Part shown: piece after piece, positions 1 to 5,116 of the stretch
Numbering within the stretch: position 1 is the stretch's first letter
How the letters are laid out: each line of letters opens with the position of its first letter
Origin: Sphingomonas sp.
Lineage (GTDB): Bacteria > Pseudomonadota > Alphaproteobacteria > Sphingomonadales > Sphingomonadaceae
NCBI GenBank assembly: GCA_019247755.1
Contig: JAFBAM010000194.1
Coordinates: 1-7,546 of the forward strand
Length of the DNA stretch: 7,546 bases
Direction: 5' to 3'
Translations under genes and position numbers: made by a program
Notes under the pieces: model-generated
What the model saw: the letters and a program-made list of their open reading frames with translations, nothing else
Told to the model about the DNA's origin: nothing
The model's database searches: none

Positions 1-1
1 G

Positions 2-436
2 ATCCCGCACATCGACACTTTCCTGGACGACGGGTCCACCAAGGAAGAGTGGAAGATGGTGGTCGAGACCAAGAAAATCCTCGATCCGAAGATCAAGCTG
101 ACCGCGACCTGCGTGCGGGTGCCCGTGTTCGTCGGCCACTCGGAAGCTGTGAACATCGAGTTCGACAACGAGATTTCGGCCGACCGGGCCCGCGAGATCC
201 TGCGCGAGGCGCCCGGCGTGATGGTGGTCGATAAGCGCGAGAACGGCGGTTACGTGACGCCGGTCGAAGCGGTCGGTGACTATGCCACGTACGTCAGCCG
301 CATCCGTGAGGACCCGACGGTCGAGAATGGCCTCAGCCTTTGGGTCGTTAGCGACAACCTCCGCAAGGGCGCGGCGCTAAACGCCGTGCAGATCGCGGAG
401 CTGCTAGGCCGGAAGCACCTGCAGAAAGCAGCCTAA
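2..436 (+). CDS. asd: Aspartate-semialdehyde dehydrogenase, C-terminal 144 residues (5' end outside window)
   Basis: This enzyme reduces aspartyl phosphate with NADPH to aspartate semialdehyde, the branch point to lysine/diaminopimelate, threonine and methionine, in the cytosol. Only the C-terminal part is present; the NADP-binding domain and the catalytic cysteine lie upstream of the window. In the visible fragment, Arg39 and His46 of the segment RVPVFVGHSE sit seven residues apart, the same spacing as the substrate-binding Arg and general-base His of the family (E. coli Arg267/His274). The C-terminal signature SDNLRKGAALNAVQIAELL is also typical. The frame is open from base 2 to the TAA at 434-436. 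The neighbour on the other strand ends only 3 bp further on, tail to tail, with no hairpin between them. Identification is by recognisable family motifs and is very secure. Confidence 0.96.
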   Translation: MPHIDTFLDDGSTKEEWKMVVETKKILDPKIKLTATCVRVPVFVGHSEAVNIEFDNEISADRAREILREAPGVMVVDKRENGGYVTPVEAVGDYATYVSRIREDPTVENGLSLWVVSDNLRKGAALNAVQIAELLGRKHLQKAA

Positions 437-439
437 GCT

Positions 440-1096
440 TTACTGGCCCCAGTGGCGCAGCAGCTGGTTCTGGACGACCTGAAGCCGCGCGAAATTCTCC
501 GGGCTCATTTTCAGCCCTTCCAGCGCCGCGACTTCGTTCAGATTGAACAGCAGGTTGCGGCGGAACGGGTCCTGGATCCGGCTCTGGATGAAGGTGATCG
601 CGACCAGCCGCTCACCCTTCGTGACAGGGTCGACCGCGTGGAGCGTGTCTGAAGGGTAGATCACCGCGAATCCGGGCGGCAGCTTGAACTGCATTTCAGC
701 GTCGCCGAGGTGGATGTGCAGCGCGCCGCCCTCGTAACTCTCCGGATCGTTGAGAAAGACCGTGCAGCTGAGGTCGCTGCGCAGCGCGCCGCCGGGCAGC
801 TGGATGAAGGCGGCATCGGAATGCGCGCCGTAATGCATGCCCGGCTGGTAGCGGGTGATCAGCGGCGGCGCGATCATGGTCGGGAAGGCGAATTCGCGAA
901 ATTCCTCGCTGCGGCCGAACGCCTGCAGCAGCATCTGCGAGCTCTTTTGGTAGGACTGCGGCTCATGCAGCTGCTCGTTCTGCTTGGCCTTGTTGTGCGG
1001 GTTGGTGATGCGTCCGTGCACGAAGGAGGCTGTGGCCGCGATCTTGCGGCACTCCTCGATTTCGGCATCGGTCAGCAGCTGCAGGATTCGGTACAT
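440..1096 (-). CDS. PKHD-type Fe(II)/2-oxoglutarate-dependent dioxygenase (YbiX/PiuC-like)
   Basis: A 218-residue protein that looks full length for the PKHD-type hydroxylase family (E. coli YbiX is about 225). The double-stranded beta-helix carries the iron ligands His92-x-Asp94 (in GAHSD) and His153 (in SDTLHAV), and Arg163 ten residues later is placed to bind the 2-oxoglutarate carboxylate. The phrases LSCTVFLNDPESYEGGAL and IYPSDTLHAVDPVTKGER are typical of the family. Enzymes of this type hydroxylate a substrate with O2 and 2-oxoglutarate; the substrate of the YbiX/PiuC group is not established, although some members are linked to iron-uptake loci. The ATG directly follows the TGA of the upstream gene (TGAATG, no spacer). 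A GAAGGGAA ribosome-binding site lies inside the end of that gene, so the two are almost certainly co-transcribed and translationally coupled. Class is very sure; substrate unknown. Confidence 0.93.
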   Translation of the reverse strand: MYRILQLLTDAEIEECRKIAATASFVHGRITNPHNKAKQNEQLHEPQSYQKSSQMLLQAFGRSEEFREFAFPTMIAPPLITRYQPGMHYGAHSDAAFIQLPGGALRSDLSCTVFLNDPESYEGGALHIHLGDAEMQFKLPPGFAVIYPSDTLHAVDPVTKGERLVAITFIQSRIQDPFRRNLLFNLNEVAALEGLKMSPENFARLQVVQNQLLRHWGQ

Positions 1097-2107
1097 TCAG
1101 TTCCCTTCGGCGCGGTTCAGCGCCCGCGCGAGTAGCGGCGACTTTTCGGCCGTAGCGCGGAGCATGGCAAGGGCGGCCTCAATCTCTTCCCCCTGAAGCT
1201 GAAGCTCTTGCGCGATGATCTGCTCGCGAAGGTTCGGGCTGTACTCGTAATTCGGATCCTTCGAGTAGCGGGTCATGAGGGGGCCGCGTGCAATAATGTC
1301 GAGCTTCGCTGCATCGGCGTTGAAGCCGAAGAAGGAGGCGATGCGGCCGAGCTCTGCCGACATGTTGCCGAGCATTGTGTCGAAATCGGCCCAGGCGATG
1401 TGCCGGTCTGCCGTGGCTTCGGCCACGGCTTCGAGCGTCACCATCTCGCACGACCAGGCAGCGGCGGCGCGGTCGGCGTCGTTGCGCGGAGCAGGTTGGG
1501 CGATACCGCGCCCTGCGAGGCGTTGCGCGCGAAAGTCGGCGAGCGCGTGCAGTTCCTTCACGCTGTTCTCGCCGGCAAGGATGCTGGCAATGTAGTTGCG
1601 CGGACTCGCGTACATGAAGAGCGCGCGCTCGCCGGGCGGGACGAGGTTGGCCGCGATCTCGCTCGCGAAGCTGGTGGCTTTGACGCAGGCGACCTCGTCA
1701 CCGGCAAAGGTGCGCGACATGAGCTTTGGGATCGAGCGAAGGTAGACCTCGCGCACCGCCTCCGGGGTCATCGCCACATCGCGAAGCAGCCGCGGCTCGC
1801 GGACTGCAAGCACGCCGTTGATCTCACCGAGCAGCCGTGAAATCAGGGTCGAGCCGACATGGCCGATGTGGAAGATCCAACGCGCGTCGCTGCGAAACTC
1901 ACCGTCCACTGCTGCCACGACGTCGGGCCATGGCACGATCTGCGCGTCGACCGCTTGCTGCATCAAACGGTCATCGAGGAAGCTCGCCGCGCGATAGCTG
2001 TCGCGGTCCATCGCAACCAGCCGCACCATGCCCGCGTTCGGGTCGAGCGCCTGAGCGAGCCAGGTGGCGTCGCGTGCGATTTCGTCGGCCGATGGAGCGC
2101 TGGACAT
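1097..2107 (-). CDS. Sulfotransferase-like P-loop protein
   Basis: A 336-residue cytosolic-looking protein with no signal peptide or membrane segment. Residues 77-95 (WIFHIGHVGSTLISRLLGE) form a beta-strand/P-loop/helix like the 5'-phosphosulfate loop of sulfotransferases, but with His-Val-Gly-Ser-Thr in place of the common P-K-S-G-T. Residues 163-177 (LFMYASPRNYIASIL) resemble the second nucleotide-binding motif, with Arg170 and Ser175. About 75 residues precede the P-loop. I chose the ATG at 2105-2107 because AAGGGG sits six bases upstream; the frame stays open 52 codons further, but that stretch is Arg/Pro/Ser-rich and runs across the neighbouring divergent gene's start. The gene is the first of a two-gene operon with the PKHD dioxygenase and is divergent from the GFA gene, with 47 bp between the starts. 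Function is inferred as group transfer from PAPS or another nucleotide; a kinase-like role is possible. Confidence 0.78.
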   Translation of the reverse strand: MSSAPSADEIARDATWLAQALDPNAGMVRLVAMDRDSYRAASFLDDRLMQQAVDAQIVPWPDVVAAVDGEFRSDARWIFHIGHVGSTLISRLLGEINGVLAVREPRLLRDVAMTPEAVREVYLRSIPKLMSRTFAGDEVACVKATSFASEIAANLVPPGERALFMYASPRNYIASILAGENSVKELHALADFRAQRLAGRGIAQPAPRNDADRAAAAWSCEMVTLEAVAEATADRHIAWADFDTMLGNMSAELGRIASFFGFNADAAKLDIIARGPLMTRYSKDPNYEYSPNLREQIIAQELQLQGEEIEAALAMLRATAEKSPLLARALNRAEGN

Positions 2108-2140
2108 GCCGCCCCTTAGCCGCGCATTGGGCCGGGAACC

Positions 2141-2148
2141 AAGGAGGG
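2141..2148 (+). promoter_or_regulatory. Ribosome-binding site deciding the GFA gene start
   Basis: AAGGAGGG is a near-perfect Shine-Dalgarno sequence. It touches the ATG at 2149 with no spacer, but leaves 7 bases from the GGAGG core to the in-frame ATG at 2155, which is therefore the better start. Confidence 0.8.
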
Positions 2149-2154
2149 ATGAGG

Positions 2155-2601
2155 ATGGACGAGCAGGTGAACGGGGGGTGCGCATGCGGGCGGGTCCGCT
2201 ACACCGCGACAGTCCACGACCATGACGCCTATCTCTGCCACTGCCGGATGTGCCAGCGAGCAACCGGCTCGGTCTCGATTGCCTTCAAGAGCGTGAAGCA
2301 GGCTGAGATCGAATGGGAGCACCAGCCCGACTGGTTCGATAGCTCGCCGATCGCTGACCGGCCCTATTGCCGCGAGTGCGGGACGTCGCTCGGCTTTCGC
2401 TTCAAGGAGGGGAGCGAGAACATGGATCTTACTGTTGCCTCCTTCGACGATCCTTCGCCGTTCGTGCCCAAGCATCATTTCGGCGCGGAGAGCATGCACC
2501 GCGCCTGGCTCAACACCGAGGGCCTCAAGGAAGTGCGGACCGAGGATTATCAGAAGCTGGTCGACAAGTGGGTCGACGCAACGGGCAGCTTCCCCGGATG
2601 A
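2155..2601 (+). CDS. GFA-family (glutathione-dependent formaldehyde-activating/CENP-V-like) zinc protein
   Basis: A 148-residue single-domain protein with the complete GFA cysteine set: Cys9-x-Cys11 (GGCACG), Cys28-x-Cys30-x2-Cys33 (CHCRMC), and Cys72-x2-Cys75 (CRECG). In the family these bind two zinc ions. The founding member (Paracoccus Gfa, about 190 residues) was proposed to speed S-hydroxymethylglutathione formation from formaldehyde and glutathione, but most small members like this one have no proven substrate. The start at 2155 is set by the AAGGAGGG site; the ATG at 2149 would add only Met-Arg. The stop overlaps the start of the alpha/beta hydrolase gene (ATGA), so the two form a coupled operon. 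Only 47 bp separate it from the divergent sulfotransferase-like gene, so its promoter must overlap that gene's leader or 5' end. Confidence 0.93.
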   Translation: MDEQVNGGCACGRVRYTATVHDHDAYLCHCRMCQRATGSVSIAFKSVKQAEIEWEHQPDWFDSSPIADRPYCRECGTSLGFRFKEGSENMDLTVASFDDPSPFVPKHHFGAESMHRAWLNTEGLKEVRTEDYQKLVDKWVDATGSFPG

Positions 2602-3353
2602 GCGAAGCGCAGGTTCGCTACTGGAACGCCTCCGACGGGGTGCAGCTCGCTTTTCACGAGCTGGGGCAGGGCAGGCCGGTCGTGCTGCTTCATGGTCTCT
2701 TTTCCGACGCGAACATGAACTGGATCAAGTTCGGCCATGCGGCGCGAATTGCGGCGGCAGGATTTCGGGTGATCATGCCCGACCTTCGCGCGCACGGCTT
2801 GAGCGGCCGGCCGCACGAGCCGGAGCATTACCCGCAGGGTATCTTGGCGCGCGATCTGCGCGAGCTGATCGATCATCTCGACCTGACGGACTTCGACCTC
2901 GGCGGCTTTTCGCTCGGCTCGCGGACAATGGTCGAGGGAGTGGGCGAGGGGCTGAAGCCGCGCCGCGCGATCCTCGGTGGAGCCGGGCTGGAAGGGCTCA
3001 GGCATTGGGAACGCCGCAAGCACTTCTTTCTCGACGCAATCGAACTGTTTGACCGGGTCGAGCGCGGCGATCCGCATTGGCTGTCCATCCAGTTCATGAA
3101 GAGCCAGAAGGTCGATCGCGTCGCTTCCGCGCTGCTGCTTCAGAGCTTTCGCGATGCGTTCATGAAGTGGCTCGAGGACTTCACCATGCCGACCCTGGTC
3201 GTTTGCGGATCGGAGGATGAGGACAATGGCTCGGCCGAGGAGTTGGCTGCGGCAATGCCGACGGCGGTGTTCCGCGAAGTGCCGGGAACGCATATGAGTT
3301 CCGTCACAAAGCCGCAATTCGGCGAAGCGATCGCGAGCTTCCTGGCCGGATAA
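2598..3353 (+). CDS. Alpha/beta-hydrolase fold esterase/hydrolase
   Basis: A 251-residue soluble alpha/beta hydrolase. The oxyanion-hole motif is LLHGLFSD (His32-Gly33), the strand-4 region reads MPDLRAHGLSGRP (residues 60-72), and the nucleophile elbow is GGFSLGS with Ser105. The acid is probably Asp207 in CGSEDED, and the catalytic His is His232 in PGTHMSS. Between the elbow and the acid lies a cap region rich in charged and aromatic residues (roughly 130-185), as in esterases and C-C hydrolases. The ATG shares four bases with the TGA of the GFA gene. No strong ribosome-binding site precedes it, which fits translational coupling. The pairing suggests a hydrolytic step after the GFA protein, for example on a thioester or a detoxification product, but this is inference; it is not an obvious member of the S-formylglutathione hydrolase (esterase D) group. 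Substrate unknown. Confidence 0.92.
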   Translation: MSEAQVRYWNASDGVQLAFHELGQGRPVVLLHGLFSDANMNWIKFGHAARIAAAGFRVIMPDLRAHGLSGRPHEPEHYPQGILARDLRELIDHLDLTDFDLGGFSLGSRTMVEGVGEGLKPRRAILGGAGLEGLRHWERRKHFFLDAIELFDRVERGDPHWLSIQFMKSQKVDRVASALLLQSFRDAFMKWLEDFTMPTLVVCGSEDEDNGSAEELAAAMPTAVFREVPGTHMSSVTKPQFGEAIASFLAG

Positions 3354-3357
3354 GAAA

Positions 3358-3379
3358 AGGGGCGCCCGGAGGCGCCCCT
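3358..3379. terminator. Intrinsic terminator hairpin between convergent genes
   Basis: A perfect 9-bp stem (AGGGGCGCC / GGCGCCCCT) with a 4-base CGGA loop lies between the hydrolase stop and the stop of the minus-strand gene ending at 3400. Read on the minus strand it is followed by TTTTCTTA, the form of a rho-independent terminator. On the plus strand the downstream bases are GGGTGAC, with AAAA only on the 5' side, so it should stop minus-strand transcripts best while also protecting the 3' end of the plus-strand message. Confidence 0.82.
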
Positions 3380-3399
3380 GGGTGACATTCGTAGAAAGC

Positions 3400-3828
3400 T
3401 TATTGTTGCGTCGCGGCGCTCGATTGCGCCCTTCCGCGGCCGCTTGCCGATCCGCGCGATCCACCGCCCCCGCTGCTGCGGCCGGCGCTTGCATTGCCGC
3501 CACCGGTTTCGCTCATGCCGCGCTGGCTGCTCGTCGAATCCGAAGACTGGCCGGTGGCCGTCCCACCGGTATCATCGCCGCTGCTCCACATGCCGCCGTC
3601 GCCGGAGCTCATGTTCTGGGTCCATTCGCCGATCTGGTCACTGAGGTTAGTTAGCTGATCGCTAATCGCTGCGCGCTTCGACCATAGGAACAGGCCGGCG
3701 GTCGCCGTGCCGGCAGCAACAGCCGCAGCGGTCATCGGCCGCTCGCGCGCCATTTCCATCACGCCCCAGCTGTACTGGTTGCGGCCACTGGGATTGTTGT
3801 TCCGACCGCCTCGATTGTTACGCGCCAC
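3400..3828 (-). CDS. Small single-span membrane protein with Gly/Ser-rich tail, function unknown
   Basis: A 142-residue protein I do not recognise as a named family. Residues 1-18 are Arg/Asn/Gly-rich (MARNNRGGRNNN). Residues 32-50 (MTAAAVAAGTATAGLFLWS) form one short Ala/Gly-rich membrane segment, preceded by RERP and followed by KR. Residues 54-72 look like an amphipathic helix (ISDQLTNLSDQIGEW). From about residue 73 to the end the chain is Gly/Ser/Thr/Gln low-complexity and probably disordered, with no cysteine. The pattern RERP-hydrophobic-charged recalls the membrane anchor of DUF883/ElaB-type proteins, but without their usual order, so I make no assignment. The start is GTG at 3828: an AGGAG site at 3836-3840 stands 7 bases away. 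A clear terminator follows the gene. It lies 119 bp downstream of the peroxiredoxin gene on the same strand and probably has its own promoter. Confidence 0.8.
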   Translation of the reverse strand: MARNNRGGRNNNPSGRNQYSWGVMEMARERPMTAAAVAAGTATAGLFLWSKRAAISDQLTNLSDQIGEWTQNMSSGDGGMWSSGDDTGGTATGQSSDSTSSQRGMSETGGGNASAGRSSGGGGSRGSASGRGRAQSSAATQQ

Positions 3829-3835
3829 AATGAAT

Positions 3836-3840
3836 CTCCT
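3836..3840 (-). promoter_or_regulatory. Ribosome-binding site supporting the GTG start at 3828
   Basis: On the minus strand AGGAG is followed by 7 bases and then GTG. No ATG in frame is closer, so this site fixes the start of the Gly/Ser-rich protein gene. Confidence 0.7.
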
Positions 3841-3871
3841 CGCTAGAAATGTTTCGCTCTCAATCCGATTA

Positions 3872-3896
3872 AACGATTGAAAGCGCCCGCTGTTTC
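3872..3896 (-). promoter_or_regulatory. Possible EcfG-type (general stress) promoter
   Basis: On the minus strand GAAAC (3896-3892) is followed by 16 bases and CGTT (3875-3872). This is one mismatch from the alphaproteobacterial EcfG consensus GGAAC-N16/17-CGTT. The -10 lies 43 bases before the GTG of the Gly/Ser-rich protein gene, a fitting distance. The mismatch is in the -35 element and the motif is short, so chance is a real alternative. Confidence 0.3.
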
Positions 3897-3919
3897 GCCC
3901 CTTTCGGAGCGAACAGCGG
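3887..3919 (-). terminator. Candidate terminator hairpin after the peroxiredoxin gene
   Basis: CCGCTGTT-T-CGC (3887-3898) pairs with GCG-AACAGCGG (3909-3919) around a 10-base loop, giving an 11-bp stem with one bulged base. On the minus strand it lies 28 bases past the peroxiredoxin stop, but only a weak T-tract follows (GCGCTTTC). It may act as a terminator or as an RNA 3'-end stabiliser; it also overlaps the -35 of the candidate stress promoter. Confidence 0.45.
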
Positions 3920-3947
3920 CGAGGAGTGGCGACGCGGCGACGAAAGG

Positions 3948-4436
3948 TCAGGCGGTCGCGAGCTGGTCCAACATATATTCCGCGCTGGAGGCGCGATATT
4001 CGCCCGGAGCCTCGACGTTCAGCTGCTCGACGACGCCGTCGTTGACGATCATCGAATAGCGCTGCGAACGCTTGCCCAAGCCGAACTTGCTGCCGTCCAT
4101 GGTCAGACCAATGGCCTCGGCGAAGTCGCCGTTGCCGTCGGCAAGCATGGTGATGTCTTCGGACCCGTCGGCCTTGTTCCAGGCGCCCATCACGAAAGGA
4201 TCGTTGACGGAGATGCAGGCGATCTCGTCGATGCCCTGGCCTTTGAGCTCCTGCGCTTTCTCCACGTAGGAAGGCAGGTGCCGCGCCGAGCAGGTAGGGG
4301 TGAATGCCCCGGGGACAGCGAAGAGCGCGACCTTCTTGCCAGCGAAATATTCGCTGCTGGTGGTCGGCTTGGGCCCGTCGTTAGTGGCAATCGCGAGCGG
4401 CACGTCGGGCAGGCGGTCACCTACTTGAATGGTCAT
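3948..4436 (-). CDS. Peroxiredoxin, Prx5/type II (atypical 2-Cys candidate)
   Basis: A 162-residue cytosolic thiol peroxidase that reduces H2O2 and alkyl hydroperoxides. The active-site motif PGAFTPTCS (residues 42-50) places the peroxidatic Cys at 49, with Thr46 and Pro42 conserved. The only other cysteine is Cys74 in EIACISVNDPF. Its 25-residue distance from Cys49 matches the resolving cysteine of Prx5/type II enzymes (Cys51/Cys76 in plant PrxII), so an intramolecular disulfide reduced by glutaredoxin or thioredoxin is expected. Length and the NDPFVM...W, DGNGDF and KFGLGKRSQRYSM segments are typical of the family. The ATG has AGGAG 9 bases upstream. It is divergent from yqgE across 104 bp; on its strand TTGAGG (4500-4495) and TAAGGC (4477-4472), 17 bases apart, are a weak promoter candidate. 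No OxyR-like site was evident by eye. Confidence 0.95.
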   Translation of the reverse strand: MTIQVGDRLPDVPLAIATNDGPKPTTSSEYFAGKKVALFAVPGAFTPTCSARHLPSYVEKAQELKGQGIDEIACISVNDPFVMGAWNKADGSEDITMLADGNGDFAEAIGLTMDGSKFGLGKRSQRYSMIVNDGVVEQLNVEAPGEYRASSAEYMLDQLATA

Positions 4437-4540
4437 GTCGCAAGACTCCTTCGCTTCAGCGGATGAGCCGCGCCTTAGGCTCGCCGTATGACAGCCTCAA
4501 GTATTGCCCGCCGCGCTGGCGAGGCTCATGGTCGCAACCG

Positions 4541-5116
4541 ATGGTTGAACAGCCGACGTTCCTGTCCGGTAAGTTGCTGCTGGCAATGCCGGGAATGGCC
4601 GACCCGAGGTTCGAGCGAGCAGTGATCGCCATGTGCGTTCACGATGAAAACGGCGCCGTCGGCGTCGGCGTCGGCCACAAGCGTGCTGGCATCACCTTTC
4701 GCGGGCTATTGCGTCAGCTCGACATCGAGCCGGGTGAAGCACCGGACGTCGCCGTCCACCATGGCGGTCCGGTTGAGCCAGGGCGCGGCTTCGTGCTGCA
4801 CTCAACCGACTGGGGCGGACAGGACACGCTTCACGTCAACGGCGAGAAGGGCGAGCTGTTCGCCATGACGGGCACGATCGACATATTGAAGGCGATTGCG
4901 GAAGGACGCGGTCCCAAGCAGTGGATCGTTGCGCTGGGCTACGCCGGGTGGGGCGAGGGGCAGCTCGACGAGGAAATGACCCGCCACGGCTGGTTCGCGT
5001 CGCGCGCCGATTCGATCATCCTCTTCGACACGCCGACCGATGAGCGCTGGGCCGCCTCGTTCAAGAAGGAGGGCATCGATCCTCGGTTACTCGCTAGCGA
5101 GACCGGCGCCGCCTGA
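4541..5116 (+). CDS. yqgE: YqgE/AlgH family protein (UPF0301)
   Basis: A 191-residue cytosolic protein of the YqgE/AlgH family, close to the usual 185-190 residues. The N-terminal signature FLSGKLLLAMPGMADPRFERAVI (given in two parts: FLSGKLLLAMPGM and ADPRFERAVI) is diagnostic, as are HHGGPVEPGRGFVLH and WIVALGYAGWGEGQLDEEM. The biochemical role is not established; AlgH has been tied to alginate regulation in Pseudomonas. I chose ATG 4541 because homology begins there. The frame is open 26 codons further, to an ATG at 4463, but that extension (with PPRWRGSWSQP) does not look like the family. No convincing ribosome-binding site stands before 4541; a seven-codon reading frame at 4528-4548 overlaps the start. 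The stop shares the palindrome TGATCA with the stop of the convergent sulfotransferase gene. Confidence 0.93.
   Translation: MVEQPTFLSGKLLLAMPGMADPRFERAVIAMCVHDENGAVGVGVGHKRAGITFRGLLRQLDIEPGEAPDVAVHHGGPVEPGRGFVLHSTDWGGQDTLHVNGEKGELFAMTGTIDILKAIAEGRGPKQWIVALGYAGWGEGQLDEEMTRHGWFASRADSIILFDTPTDERWAASFKKEGIDPRLLASETGAA

Noticed and set aside
1208..1840. A 210-codon plus-strand open frame across the sulfotransferase-like gene
   Set aside because: Shadow of the minus-strand gene, with no family-like motifs and no ribosome-binding site.
2108..2263. 52-codon N-terminal extension of the sulfotransferase-like gene
   Set aside because: The extension is Arg/Pro/Ser-rich, overlaps the start of the GFA gene, and the ATG at 2107 has a good ribosome-binding site.
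2550..3503. A 317-codon minus-strand open frame across the hydrolase gene
   Set aside because: The hydrolase on the plus strand has a full catalytic triad and operon context; the antisense product is low-information and crosses the terminator hairpin.
3860..3880. TCAATC...GATTGA inverted repeat before the Gly/Ser-rich gene
   Set aside because: Only 6-bp arms with a 9-base gap; too short to call an operator without conservation data.
4521..4532. GAGGCTCATGGT shared by the yqgE leader and the minus-strand sulfotransferase start (5955-5966)
   Set aside because: A shared 12-mer is expected by chance several times when both strands of a window this size are compared.
4652..4676. Short GTCGGC tandem repeat in yqgE
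   Set aside because: It encodes a Val-Gly stretch within a normal-length family member and has only about three units.
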